24,542 nucleotides of DNA from PKWO01 sp036561005 (GCA_036561005.1 DATBQE010000011.1:1-24542); one strand, 5' to 3'; counted from the stretch's first letter, positions 7,051 to 15,444 are shown. Translations and numbers: made by a program. The notes: generated by a model from the sequence alone, not told the origin.

Positions 7051-7755
7051 ATGAAAACCATCGGCCTGATCGGCGGCATGAGCTGGGAATCCACCATCCC
7101 CTACTACCGCATTATCAATGAAGCGGTAAAGCAAAAACTCGGTGGCCTGCACTCAGCCAAGGTCGTCTTGGTCAGCGTCGACTTCGACGAAATCGCCGCC
7201 CATCAGCACGCCGGCAGCTGGAGCGAAGCAGGGCGCCTGCTGGCCGATGCCGCACGTTCGGTGCAGGCCGGTGGCGCAGACCTCATCCTGATCTGTACCA
7301 ACACCATGCACAAGCTGATCGATGACGTCGAACGCGCCGTGCGGATTCCGGTATTGCATGTGGTTGACGCGCTGGCAGCGCAATTGAAGTCGAATGGTGT
7401 GGGCAAGGTCGGTTTGCTCGGCACGCGCTTCACGATGGAGCAGGATTTTTATCGCGCCCGCATCGAAAGCCATGGCATCAGTGTGATCGTGCCGGCTCTG
7501 ACCGACCGCAACGCCGTGCATCGCGTGATCTACGAGGAACTGTGCCAGGGCCTGGTCAAGGATGCGTCGCGCCTGGCCTACCGCGACATCATGGGCCGTC
7601 TGATTGACGAAGGCGCCGAAGCCATCGTGCTCGGCTGCACTGAGATCGCCATGCTGGTTGGTGCGCAGGACGCCTCGGTGCCGTTGTACGACACGACTGA
7701 AATCCACGCGCGCGCCGCTGTTGATTTTGCGCTGCGCGCCGATTCGCAACCCTGA
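7051..7755 (+). CDS. Aspartate/glutamate racemase family protein
   Basis: 234 residues, the usual length. N-terminus MKTIGLIGGMSWEST is the hallmark of the RacX/YgeA-type aspartate racemases. The two catalytic cysteines of PLP-independent racemases are present, C82 in ICTNTMHK and C196 in LGCTEI. The family interconverts L- and D-amino acids (Asp, Glu or broader) in the cytosol by a two-base cysteine mechanism; the true substrate is not shown. It leads a plus-strand run of racemase, LysE-type exporter and EamA-type transporter with gaps of 38 and 10 bases, so they are probably co-transcribed. It diverges from a MocR regulator. The ribosome binding site is poor (AAAG, AACAGAAACC before ATG). 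Confidence 0.9.
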   Translation: MKTIGLIGGMSWESTIPYYRIINEAVKQKLGGLHSAKVVLVSVDFDEIAAHQHAGSWSEAGRLLADAARSVQAGGADLILICTNTMHKLIDDVERAVRIPVLHVVDALAAQLKSNGVGKVGLLGTRFTMEQDFYRARIESHGISVIVPALTDRNAVHRVIYEELCQGLVKDASRLAYRDIMGRLIDEGAEAIVLGCTEIAMLVGAQDASVPLYDTTEIHARAAVDFALRADSQP

Positions 7756-7793
7756 CAGTCGCTTATTCCTTTTCGACGCTTGATTCCATCGCC

Positions 7794-8387
7794 ATGCTCA
7801 ACACACTCCTGCCGCTCGCGCTGTTTGCCTTTGTCTCCTCGATCACACCGGGTCCGAACAATATCATGCTCACTTCATCGGGCATTTTGCATGGTTTTGC
7901 ACGCTCGATTCCCCACATGCTGGGTATCACCGTCGGTTTCGGCGTGCTGCTGGCATTGTGTGCTGCCGGCATCGGCAAACTGGTGCTGGCGGTGCCGGCG
8001 CTGCATTTGTTGCTCAAAGTGGCGGGCTCCTCCTACCTGATCTATCTTGCCTGGCAATTGCGCTCGATGGCCTTCAACCAGACCGATGCCGGCGATGCCC
8101 GCCCAATGTCGGCCTTGAGTGCGGCGCTCTTCCAGTTCGCTAATCCCAAGGCCTGGGTCATGGCCATCACCGGCGCTTCGGCTTTCCTGCCTGTGGTGCA
8201 GCCGCTGTGGTTTGCCATCGCCGTGTTCTGCCTGGTGTTTTGCGCTGTCAACCTGCCTTGCATCAGCCTTTGGGCCGGCACCGGGGCGGTATTGCGCCGC
8301 TATCTGGCGCAGCCGAAATGGCAGCGTCTGTTTTGCGCCGTGATGGTTGTGCTGACCGTGTATTCGGCCGTGTCGATCTGGTTATAG
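7794..8387 (+). CDS. LysE/RhtB-family amino-acid exporter
   Basis: 197 residues, almost wholly hydrophobic, with about six membrane segments as in the LysE/RhtB family. Motifs: SITPGPNNIML at 16-26 in the first loop, and FQFANPKAWVM at 113-123, both characteristic of this family. Members export amino acids or related compounds (Lys, Thr, homoserine and others) using the proton gradient. It follows the racemase by 38 bases and precedes the EamA-type gene by 10, suggesting one operon. The pairing with a racemase and an aminotransferase suggests export of an amino acid made or modified by this block. Specificity cannot be read from sequence. Confidence 0.9.
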   Translation: MLNTLLPLALFAFVSSITPGPNNIMLTSSGILHGFARSIPHMLGITVGFGVLLALCAAGIGKLVLAVPALHLLLKVAGSSYLIYLAWQLRSMAFNQTDAGDARPMSALSAALFQFANPKAWVMAITGASAFLPVVQPLWFAIAVFCLVFCAVNLPCISLWAGTGAVLRRYLAQPKWQRLFCAVMVVLTVYSAVSIWL

Positions 8388-8397
8388 GGAGCGGGAA

Positions 8398-9285
8398 ATG
8401 CGATTTACAAGCGAAACCAAGGGTATGCTCTACGGCTTTATCGGCGTGGCCATATTCAGCCTCACACTGCCCTTCACACGTCTGGCTGTGGCCGAACTGA
8501 ATCCGGTATTCATCGCCTTGGGCCGGGCCGTAGTGGCCGGCTTTGCGGCCATTGCCCTGATGTGGCATCTGCGCGCCCCGTTGCCGACTTCACGTCAATG
8601 GCGCGGCATTGCCGTCACCGCGCTGGGTTGCGTGGTCGGATTCCCCTTGTTCACCTCGTTCGCCATGCGCTATGTGCCCGCTTCGCACGGCGCAATCGTG
8701 GTAGGCATTCTGCCGCTGGCCACGGCAGTGTGCGGCGCAATCCGTTTCGGCGAGCGCCCATCTGCCGGGTTCTGGGCCACGGCCATGCTCGGCAGCGGTA
8801 TTGTCGTCGCCTTTGCCATGTGGCAAGGCGGCGGAAGGCTGCAACTGGCCGATCTCGCGTTGTTCATCGCTGTCGCGGCTGCAGGCATCGGCTATGCCGA
8901 AGGCGGGCGTCTGTCGCAAGCAATGGGCGGCCAGCAAGTCATTTCGTGGGCGCTGATCCTGTCGCTACCCTTCTTGTTGCCCATCACGATGTGGAGCGCG
9001 CTGCACTACGGCGTGTCGGCCTCGCCGCAGTCGTGGTTTGCCTTCGCCTATGTCTCGCTGTTTTCCATGTTCATCGGCTTCTTCTTTTGGTACAAGGGCC
9101 TGGCTTTGGGTGGTATTGCACGGGTAGGACAAGTTCAATTATTGCAACCTTTCCTGACCCTGGTTGCCGCATCGCTGATGCTGGGCGAGCTGCTCGATTG
9201 GCGCAACCTGCTGTTCGCTGCCCTGATCATTGCCTTGGTGGTAATTGGGCGCCGTATGCCGATCAAACGCGAGGTTTTGGCGTAA
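8398..9285 (+). CDS. EamA-family (DMT superfamily) inner-membrane transporter
   Basis: 295 residues with about ten hydrophobic segments arranged as two EamA repeats (about 10-140 and 155-285). The segment near 235-265 (YKGLALGGIARVGQVQLLQPFLTLVAA) and the GELLDW that follows match the end of the second repeat in RhaT/PecM-like members. The start ATG has GGGAGCGGGA directly upstream, a strong binding site, and lies 10 bases after the LysE-type stop, so it is translated from the same message. DMT proteins mostly export metabolites; substrate unknown. Two different exporter families side by side is notable. Confidence 0.88.
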   Translation: MRFTSETKGMLYGFIGVAIFSLTLPFTRLAVAELNPVFIALGRAVVAGFAAIALMWHLRAPLPTSRQWRGIAVTALGCVVGFPLFTSFAMRYVPASHGAIVVGILPLATAVCGAIRFGERPSAGFWATAMLGSGIVVAFAMWQGGGRLQLADLALFIAVAAAGIGYAEGGRLSQAMGGQQVISWALILSLPFLLPITMWSALHYGVSASPQSWFAFAYVSLFSMFIGFFFWYKGLALGGIARVGQVQLLQPFLTLVAASLMLGELLDWRNLLFAALIIALVVIGRRMPIKREVLA

Positions 9286-9309
9286 TTTTGTGTGAGATAT
9301 ACGGGGCGG

Positions 9310-9339
9310 TTGAGAGTAAAATCCCGATACCCGTAAAAT
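9310..9339 (+). promoter_or_regulatory. Possible sigma-70 promoter for the RidA-family gene
   Basis: TTGAGA (9310-9315) and TAAAAT (9334-9339) are separated by 18 bases. They lie 25 bases after the transporter stop and about 126 bases before the RidA start. Each hexamer matches four or five of six consensus bases. Weak evidence, since such matches occur by chance. Confidence 0.3.
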
Positions 9340-9465
9340 GCGCCGGTTTTGCTCTGCCCTTCAACTTGGGCGGATCGGCTTGCGTGGCGCTCACCAACCG
9401 AGCACCTACCTTAATTTGCCGTCCGGCCATGAGCAGCGTCGGCACCCTTTATTTTGGAGCACATC

Positions 9466-9924
9466 TTGTCCGTCTACGAAAAACTGAAAGCCCTCAATAT
9501 CGAATTGCCTGCCGTCGCCACACCTGCGGCAGCCTATGTGATGTATGTGCAAACCGGCAACACCGTCTTTATCTCCGGCCACATCGCCAAGAAAGACGGC
9601 AAGCCATGGGTCGGTCAATTGGGCAAGAACATGAGCACTGAAGAAGGCCAGGCTGCCGCGCGCGCCATCGCCATCGATTTGCTCGGTACGCTTCAAGCGG
9701 CATGCGGCGGCGACCTGACGCGCGTCAAGCGCATCGTCAAGCTGATGAGCCTGGTGAATTCGACCGGCGACTACACCGAGCAGCACCTGGTCACCAACGG
9801 CGCTTCCGAGTTCATCGGCGAAGTGTTCGGCGAGCAGGGCAAGCATGCGCGTTCGGCCTTCGGTGTGGCACAGATTCCGCTCGGCGCCTGCGTTGAAATC
9901 GAGATGATTGCCGAGATAGCTTGA
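9466..9924 (+). CDS. RidA (YjgF/UK114) family protein
   Basis: 152 residues from TTG 9466-9468, chosen because GGAGC lies seven bases upstream. A TTG at 9454 in frame would add four residues but would put that binding site inside the gene. Family features: the SGHI segment near 37-40, a conserved arginine R129 in HARSAFGVAQIP, and the VEIEMIAEIA C-terminal strand. RidA proteins deaminate reactive enamine/imine intermediates released by PLP enzymes, protecting other PLP enzymes. At about 150 residues it belongs to the longer subfamily, not RidA proper (about 128). It sits directly before a PLP aminotransferase, which fits the role. A terminator follows at 9973. Confidence 0.85.
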   Translation: MSVYEKLKALNIELPAVATPAAAYVMYVQTGNTVFISGHIAKKDGKPWVGQLGKNMSTEEGQAAARAIAIDLLGTLQAACGGDLTRVKRIVKLMSLVNSTGDYTEQHLVTNGASEFIGEVFGEQGKHARSAFGVAQIPLGACVEIEMIAEIA

Positions 9925-9972
9925 TTGATTTTTACGGGCGGCGCGGAATGAAGCGGTGCCTGTTGGAGACGG

Positions 9973-9998
9973 CGGTGCTTACCCAGCACCGTTTTATT
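9973..9998 (+). terminator. Intrinsic terminator after the RidA-family gene
   Basis: CGGTGCT (9973-9979) pairs with AGCACCG (9985-9991), 7 bp, loop TACCC, followed by TTTTATT. It lies 48 bases past the RidA stop and before the aminotransferase start, suggesting the aminotransferase has its own promoter or depends on read-through. Confidence 0.75.
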
Positions 9999-10049
9999 GT
10001 GGGCAGCCAAAAGCCGGCCTGATACCTTGTGAGACCATGTGAGAAACGT

Positions 10050-11243
10050 ATGAAAATCGAAAATCCAACCCCCATGCAGTGGCAGTTTTCCAGTCGTGCA
10101 CAAAGACTGCAAAGCTCGGTCATCCGCGAAATCCTGAAGGTCACGATGCGTCCGGAAATTATTTCGTTCGCCGGCGGCCTGCCCTCGCCCGCCACCTTCC
10201 CGGTCGACCAGATGCGCGCCGCGTTCGACAAGGTGCTGTCGAACAACGGCAAGGTCGCGTTGCAATACGGCCCGACCGACGGCTACGGCCCGCTGCGCGA
10301 ATGGATTGCCGATTCCTTGTCGACCGACGGCGTGAAGATCATGCCGGAACAGATCATGATGACCTCAGGTTCGCAGCAGGCACTGGACTTGCTGGGCAAG
10401 GTATTGATCGATGAAGGCAGCAAGATTCTGGTGGAAACACCTAGTTACCTCGGCGCGCTGCAAGCTTTCTCGGTTTATGGCCCGGAATTCGGCTCGGTGC
10501 CGACCGACGACCATGGCCTGGTGCCCGAAGCTGTCGCCGAAGCTGGCAAGGGCGCGCGCCTGATTTACGCATTGCCCAATTTCCAGAACCCGACCGGCCG
10601 CACGCTGTCTGTCGAACGCCGCGTTGCGCTGGTCGAAGCCTGCGCCCGTCTCGGCCTGCCGCTGATCGAAGACGACCCCTATGGCGCGCTCAGCTATAAA
10701 GGCGCACCGCTGGCCAAGATGCTGACCATGAACCCCGGCGGCGTGATCTACATGGGCTCGTTCTCCAAGATCCTCACTCCCGGTATCCGCCTCGGCTATG
10801 TCGTCGCGCCGGTCACACTGATTCGCAAGCTCGAACAGGCCAAGCAAGCGACCGACCTGCACACATCGCAACTGACGCAAATGGCCGTCTATGAAGTCAT
10901 CAAGGACGGTTTCCTCGATGCGCACATACCGACCATCCGCAAACTATATTCCGATCAATGCCAGGCCATGCTGAAGGCGCTGACGGATTTCTTCCCGGCG
11001 TCGGTCACCTGGACCAAGCCGGAAGGCGGGATGTTCATCTGGGTCACGCTGCCCAAGCACATCGACACTACCAAGCTGATCGACGAAGCCATCGCGCAAC
11101 ATGTTGCCTTCGTGCCGGGCGCACCGTTCTACGCCAACGAGCCGGAGCACAATACCTTGCGTTTGAGTTTCGTCACCGTACCGCAGGACCGTATCCGCAC
11201 CGGCGTTGAAATTCTTGGCAAGCTGATTGCATCGAAGCTGTAA
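10050..11243 (+). CDS. PLP-dependent fold-type I aminotransferase (2-aminoadipate/aromatic aminotransferase-like)
   Basis: 397 residues from ATG 10050; an ATG 21 bases earlier is possible, but the chosen one follows a purine stretch (GAGAAA) and gives the typical N-terminus. Motifs in order: ISFAGGLPSPATFP (38-51), LQYGPTDGYGPLRE (71-84), SGSQQALDLLGKVL (107-119), NFQNPTG (177-183), EDDPYG (207-212) and the PLP lysine K240 in GSFSKIL. The C-terminal arginine for carboxylate binding is in NTLRLSFV. Such enzymes (LysN/kynurenine-aminotransferase type) transfer amino groups between 2-oxoacids with broad specificity. There is no HTH domain, unlike the MocR protein at 5142-6653, whose catalytic domain is related. 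A strong terminator closes the unit. Confidence 0.9.
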   Translation: MKIENPTPMQWQFSSRAQRLQSSVIREILKVTMRPEIISFAGGLPSPATFPVDQMRAAFDKVLSNNGKVALQYGPTDGYGPLREWIADSLSTDGVKIMPEQIMMTSGSQQALDLLGKVLIDEGSKILVETPSYLGALQAFSVYGPEFGSVPTDDHGLVPEAVAEAGKGARLIYALPNFQNPTGRTLSVERRVALVEACARLGLPLIEDDPYGALSYKGAPLAKMLTMNPGGVIYMGSFSKILTPGIRLGYVVAPVTLIRKLEQAKQATDLHTSQLTQMAVYEVIKDGFLDAHIPTIRKLYSDQCQAMLKALTDFFPASVTWTKPEGGMFIWVTLPKHIDTTKLIDEAIAQHVAFVPGAPFYANEPEHNTLRLSFVTVPQDRIRTGVEILGKLIASKL

Positions 11244-11262
11244 TCGAGCCATCTTGTAGAGC

Positions 11263-11297
11263 AAGGGCAGGTGCGACCATATCGCACCTGCCCTTTT
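11263..11297 (+). terminator. Strong intrinsic terminator after the aminotransferase
   Basis: A 14-bp perfect stem (11263-11276 with 11282-11295), GC-rich core GGGCAGGTGCGA, loop CCATA, ending in a run of T at 11294-11297. It lies 19 bases past the stop. The arm's A-A start also allows weak function on the minus strand. Confidence 0.9.
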
Positions 11298-11323
11298 CAT
11301 TGGAACCTCATATTTGGAATGCC

Positions 11324-11773
11324 ATGACGACAGAAATAATGTTTCGCCGGGCCACACAGGCAGATATCCCGGCCATGTCCGCCATTCGTCTTGCCGTCAA
11401 GGAAAACGCCTTGTCGAATCCGGGGCGCATTACCGTGCAAATGTACGAAGATTATCTTGAACGCCTCGGGCGCGGCTGGGTCGCGGAAATCGACGGCGAG
11501 ATGATTGGTTTTTCCTATGCGGAAAAGAGCGATGCTTCGATTTGGGCATTGTTTGTGTTGCCGGAGCACGAAGGACGTGGCGCCGGGAAGGGTTTGTTAA
11601 AACTGGCGGCTGACTGGCTCTTCAGTCTTGGGAATGAAACAGTTAAATTGGGTACGGCTGCGGACACGCGCGCGGACCGTTTCTACGCTCGGCAGGGTTG
11701 GGTCAGGGGAGAGATGAAGAACAATATCGAAGTCGAATATACCTTGGTTCGGCCAATAGATACGGGACCGTAG
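11324..11773 (+). CDS. GNAT-family N-acetyltransferase
   Basis: 149 residues from ATG 11324, preceded by GGAATGCC; an in-frame ATG eight codons earlier lies too close to the terminator. The fold is recognisable: FRRATQADIPAM opening (7-18), beta strand GFSYAE, then LFVLPEHEGRGAGKGLL (76-92), the acetyl-CoA pyrophosphate loop (R/Q-x-x-G-x-G/A), and the C-terminal DRFYARQGWV strand typical of small-molecule or peptide acetyltransferases. The acceptor is unknown. It stands alone after a strong terminator and converges on an unrelated minus-strand gene across a double hairpin. Confidence 0.88.
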   Translation: MTTEIMFRRATQADIPAMSAIRLAVKENALSNPGRITVQMYEDYLERLGRGWVAEIDGEMIGFSYAEKSDASIWALFVLPEHEGRGAGKGLLKLAADWLFSLGNETVKLGTAADTRADRFYARQGWVRGEMKNNIEVEYTLVRPIDTGP

Positions 11774-11836
11774 GGTGGGAGAGCGAAGCGCTTCCCACCA
11801 GCGCGCCACCAATACCTTTCATGAAGCATTGGTGGG
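11772..11836. terminator. Paired hairpins between convergent genes (GTAGGGTGGG-type repeat)
   Basis: Hairpin 1: GGTGGGA (11774-11780) pairs with TCCCACC (11793-11799), with an inner AGCG/CGCT stem and one bulged G. Hairpin 2: CCACCAAT (11806-11813) pairs with ATTGGTGG (11828-11835). CCCACCA of the first and TGGTGGG of the second are also complementary, so alternative pairings exist. It begins at the GNAT stop codon and ends 19 bases before the stop of the minus-strand gene, suiting a bidirectional terminator. No T-run is present. Confidence 0.6.
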
Positions 11837-11854
11837 TTGAAACTATCCTACTTG

Positions 11855-12484
11855 CTATTGTCCACCTTTTGCCATACGTGCTTGGTGACCTTCATGCGCC
11901 AGAATGACTTCTGCAGAAGGATCGATGATGAACTCAAACAAGCTATCTCTACTATTCAGATCGTCCAAGTACCAGGGATTGATCACCGCGTCTTGATATA
12001 CAGGCTCAGGAGAGGTCATCAGGTCAATCCGATCCTGCTCAGAAGGCATGGCCAGGCGATGAGAAAACTTGATGCCCCCGGCAATTGCCAGCGTTCTGGC
12101 ATTCCAATGCCCGCGATGCAATTCTTCTTTGGACAACGTGCCGGCTTCTCTGGATTTTTGCAGCTTGAATAGAATTTCGGTCAATTCGACGTCTAATTGT
12201 CGATAGTCCTTGAGCAATACGCGCAGCGCAACACGACCCCATTCATGTGGAGGCCGGGCTAGTTCGGCCAGTTCCGATTTTATCTTTGCTGACAGTGATA
12301 TCAGTGCCAACAACTGACTTTTCTCCGATACGACGCAGCCACCGATCTGTTCGCCGGAATCCGTTCTTCGAAACCTACATTTGGCGAGCCACAACCCCGA
12401 TTGAGCTTCATAACTCGACACCGTCAGACGATAATATTCATCGCTTGATGCTTCAATCTCGCATATTATATTTTCAATTGTCAT
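11855..12484 (-). CDS. Conserved-looking hypothetical protein, 209 residues
   Basis: Not recognised. The start is ATG 12482-12484; the TTG one codon earlier is less likely, and neither has a clear binding site. The product is soluble, with no signal or membrane segment. The first half (about 1-75) alternates short beta-like stretches (YYRLTVSSYEAQSGLWLAKC) with a helix (KSQLLALISLSAKIKSELAEL). The second half is helical and charged, then Pro/Asp-rich (PSEQDRIDLM, INPWYLDDLNSRDS). Cys pairs are absent. It lies 27 bases behind a GNAT gene on the same strand and could be translated from that message. Base composition is more AT-rich than the neighbours, which may mean a more recent arrival. No function is proposed. 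Confidence 0.7.
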   Translation of the reverse strand: MTIENIICEIEASSDEYYRLTVSSYEAQSGLWLAKCRFRRTDSGEQIGGCVVSEKSQLLALISLSAKIKSELAELARPPHEWGRVALRVLLKDYRQLDVELTEILFKLQKSREAGTLSKEELHRGHWNARTLAIAGGIKFSHRLAMPSEQDRIDLMTSPEPVYQDAVINPWYLDDLNSRDSLFEFIIDPSAEVILAHEGHQARMAKGGQ

Positions 12485-12511
12485 CAAAGTAGCGGTAGCG
12501 CGGTTACCAAC

Positions 12512-13066
12512 TCAAATCGCCACGGGCCACTCATGCCGCAGCAAGCCATACACATTGGAATCCTTGATCTCGCCCTTGATCACGGAACGCTCGCGCAGCC
12601 TGCCTTCGTGCGTGAAACCGAGGCCGAGCAATAACTGATGGGATGCGGTATTTTCCGGGTCCACCTTCGCATCGAGCCGGCGCAGCGCCAATGCATCGAA
12701 TGCGTAAGCGATGAGTGCAGTCAAGGCTTCGCGCATCAAGCCGGTTCGCCAATACGGCTTGCCAAGGGCATAGCCGAGTTCAGCGCGTGCACTTTCAGTC
12801 TCGAAGTCGAACAGCACGCAACTACCAGCCACTGTATTGCCGGTTTTTTCTACCAGCACGAATTGCTTCGATATGCCGTCATTTTGCCGTTTCATTGCAC
12901 GCTCGAACCAGGCATTGGCGTCCGCCATGCCGGTCCAGGTGACATAGGGCAGATAACGATTAACCTCGTCGACCGAATGAATCGCCAACAGCCCGGCAAG
13001 GTCGGCCTCCACTACCGGACGGATGATCAATCGGCTGGTTTGTATTTCCAGAGACGGCATCGACAT
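12512..13066 (-). CDS. GNAT-family acetyltransferase, RimJ/RimL type
   Basis: 184 residues. It begins MSMPSLEIQTSRLIIRPV, the RimJ/RimL-type opening (LxxxRLxLRP). The ELGYALGKPYWRTGLMREA segment (about 96-114) is the acetyl-CoA binding motif A of this subfamily, and RRLDAKVDPENTASHQLL plus GFTHEGRLRE follow as motif B and the terminal strands. RimJ/RimL proteins acetylate the N-terminal alpha-amino group of ribosomal proteins; many relatives act on other peptides or small amines, so the substrate is open. The gene starts 18 bases after the parC stop and may ride on the parE-parC message. An alternative ATG two codons later exists. Confidence 0.88.
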   Translation of the reverse strand: MSMPSLEIQTSRLIIRPVVEADLAGLLAIHSVDEVNRYLPYVTWTGMADANAWFERAMKRQNDGISKQFVLVEKTGNTVAGSCVLFDFETESARAELGYALGKPYWRTGLMREALTALIAYAFDALALRRLDAKVDPENTASHQLLLGLGFTHEGRLRERSVIKGEIKDSNVYGLLRHEWPVAI

Positions 13067-13084
13067 GATATGGAATACCCCCCT

Positions 13085-15406
13085 TTATGGATTGCTCAGT
13101 CCCATAGCCTTCATCCTGCCTTCAAGCGCCTTGCCCTTGCGTGCGCGCTTGCCGATGTGATGCGCGAGGCTCGTTGCCGACAGCGGCACTTCTTTCATTT
13201 TTCCGCCGTTGCCGGTACCGTGTACCACAACGCCGCGCTGCGAAATCGATAACGCCGCCAGCAGTCTTTCCTTCGGTTCCAAATCCATCAGCGTCACGCC
13301 GCGTCCACCACCGGAGAGGGTCTTGATTTCATCGAGACCGAAGACCAGCAGCTTGCCTTTTTCGGACAGGCAGGCGATCGCGCTGGCCTTGTCCACAAGC
13401 GGACGCGGCAGCAGCGGTTCGTCGCCGTCTTCGAGTGTCATGAAGGCTTTGCCGGCCTTGATGCGGCTGACCATGTCACCCGCCTTGGCGGTGAAGCCGT
13501 AGCCTGCAGTCGAGGCCATCAGCAGCACGCTCTCGGCAGGGCCGGCGAAGTAATGCAGGATGCGCGTGCCGCTCGCCAGATCGATCAATGTCGTGACAGG
13601 TACACCGTCACCGCGTGCATTCGGCAAGGCCGCAACAGGCACGGAATAGACGCGGCCGTTCGAGCCGAAGGCCAACAGGTTGTCGACCGTGCGGCATTCG
13701 AATGCGCCGTACAGCGCATCGCCGGCCTTGAAGGCAAACTGGGCGGCATCGTGCGCATGGCCGGTGCGCGCGCGCAGCCAGCCTTTTTCCGAGATGATGA
13801 CGGTGACCGGTTCGTCGACCACCTTGTTTTCCACCACAGCTTTTTCGGCTGCTTCGATCAACGTGCGGCGCGCGTCGCCGTATTGCTTGGCGTCGGCTTC
13901 GATTTCCTTGATGATCTGGCGTTTCATCGACGATGGATTGTCGAGCAGGTCTTGCAGACTGCCTTGCTCGCCGCGAAGTTCAGCCAGTTCCTGCTCGATC
14001 TTGATGGTCTCCAGCCTCGCCAATTGGCGCAGGCGGATTTCCAGGATGTCTTCGGCCTGCCTGTCTGACAGCTTGAAGGCGGCAATCAGCGCCGGCTTCG
14101 GTTCGTCGGACTCGCGGATGATCTTGATCACCTTGTCGATATTCAACAGAATCGCCTGGCGACCTTCGAGGATATGGATCCGGTCCAAAACCTTTTGCAG
14201 TTTGAATTGCGTGCGGCGCGTGACCGTGTCGAAACGGAAGGTGATCCACTCGCGCAAAATGTCGCCCAGGCACTTTTGGCGGGGCCGGCCGTCGCCACCT
14301 ATCATCACCAGATTGATCGAGGTGCTGCTTTCGAGCGAGGTGTGCGCCAACAGCGCATTCATGAACTCGGTTTGGTCGATGTTCTTGGACTTTGGCTCCA
14401 GAACCAGGCGGATCGGCGCATCACGCCCCGATTCGTCGCGCACGGTGTCGAGCAGAGACAGCACCGTTTGTTTGAGCGCCAATTGTTCCGGCGTCAATGT
14501 TTTCTTGCCCAGCTTGATCTTGGGGTTGGTCAGCTCTTCAATTTCTTCCAGCACTTTTTGCGATGACACGCCATGCGGCAATTCGGTGACGACCGCTTGC
14601 CACTGGCCGCGTGCCAGGTCTTCGATCTTCCAGCGCGCGCGCACCTTGAGGCTGCCCTTGCCGCTTTCGTACATCTCGGTAATCGCCGGCGCCGAGGTGA
14701 TGATTTGTCCGCCACCTGGAAAGTCCGGTCCGGGAATCATCTCCATCAATTCGGCGTGGGTGAGCTTGGGGTTGCGGATCAGCGCGACGGCGGCACCGGC
14801 CACTTCGCGCAGATTGTGCGACGGAATTTCGGTGGCCAGTCCGACGGCAATGCCGGAGGCGCCGTTCAATAGCACGAAAGGCAGGCGCGCCGGCAGCAGC
14901 TTCGGTTCTTCGGTCGAGCCTTCGTAGTTGGGCTGGAAATCGACCGTGCCCATGTCGATCTCGTCGAGCAGCAGCTTGGCGATCGGCGTCAGGCGCGCTT
15001 CCGTGTATCGCATGGCGGCGGCGCCATCGCCGTCGCGCGAGCCGAAGTTGCCCTGGCCATCCACTAGCGGATAGCGCAGCGAAAATTCCTGCGCCATGCG
15101 CACCAACGCTTCGTAGATCGACTGGTCGCCATGCGGATGCAGCTTACCCATCACGTCGCCCACCACGGTGGCCGATTTGCGCGGCTTGGCGGCGGCGTTC
15201 AGGCCGAGTTCGTTCATGGTGTAGAGAATGCGCCGCTGCACCGGCTTCTGGCCGTCGCTCACGTCGGGCAGGGCACGGCCCTTGACCACCGAGATGGCGT
15301 AATCGAGGTAGGCGCGCTCGGCGTAGGTGGCCAGCACCAGGGCATCGCTGCCTCCTGGCGGTGGCGGTTCCGGTGTATCTCCAAAAAGGTTGGCTTGTTC
15401 GCTCAT
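13085..15406 (-). CDS. parC: DNA topoisomerase IV subunit A
   Basis: 773 residues, slightly longer than the E. coli protein (752). After a short Pro-rich leader (PEPPPPGG) comes the breakage-reunion domain: ALPDVSDGQKPVQRRILY (46-62), GKLHPHGDQSIYEALVRMAQ (88-107), and the catalytic tyrosine Y134 in MRYTEARL. A coiled-coil stretch lies near 440-520 and a degenerate GyrA-like C-terminal beta-pinwheel after about 530. With ParE it decatenates daughter chromosomes using ATP. At the position of E. coli Ser80 (after HPHGD) this protein has Gln95, followed by Ser96; Glu99 corresponds to Glu84. It sits 103 bases behind parE on the same strand, with a double palindrome between them. Confidence 0.96.
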   Translation of the reverse strand: MSEQANLFGDTPEPPPPGGSDALVLATYAERAYLDYAISVVKGRALPDVSDGQKPVQRRILYTMNELGLNAAAKPRKSATVVGDVMGKLHPHGDQSIYEALVRMAQEFSLRYPLVDGQGNFGSRDGDGAAAMRYTEARLTPIAKLLLDEIDMGTVDFQPNYEGSTEEPKLLPARLPFVLLNGASGIAVGLATEIPSHNLREVAGAAVALIRNPKLTHAELMEMIPGPDFPGGGQIITSAPAITEMYESGKGSLKVRARWKIEDLARGQWQAVVTELPHGVSSQKVLEEIEELTNPKIKLGKKTLTPEQLALKQTVLSLLDTVRDESGRDAPIRLVLEPKSKNIDQTEFMNALLAHTSLESSTSINLVMIGGDGRPRQKCLGDILREWITFRFDTVTRRTQFKLQKVLDRIHILEGRQAILLNIDKVIKIIRESDEPKPALIAAFKLSDRQAEDILEIRLRQLARLETIKIEQELAELRGEQGSLQDLLDNPSSMKRQIIKEIEADAKQYGDARRTLIEAAEKAVVENKVVDEPVTVIISEKGWLRARTGHAHDAAQFAFKAGDALYGAFECRTVDNLLAFGSNGRVYSVPVAALPNARGDGVPVTTLIDLASGTRILHYFAGPAESVLLMASTAGYGFTAKAGDMVSRIKAGKAFMTLEDGDEPLLPRPLVDKASAIACLSEKGKLLVFGLDEIKTLSGGGRGVTLMDLEPKERLLAALSISQRGVVVHGTGNGGKMKEVPLSATSLAHHIGKRARKGKALEGRMKAMGLSNP

Positions 15407-15444
15407 TGTGGTTCTAGGTAATGTTCTTTAATCAGGGCCGTGGC

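Noticed and set aside
8562..9641. A 359-codon plus-strand frame overlapping the EamA-type and RidA genes
   Set aside because: Arg/His/Cys-rich out-of-frame product; the overlapping frames have clear families.
13680..14927. A 415-codon plus-strand open frame opposite parC
   Set aside because: Ser/Arg-rich nonsense composition, antisense to conserved ParC catalytic regions.
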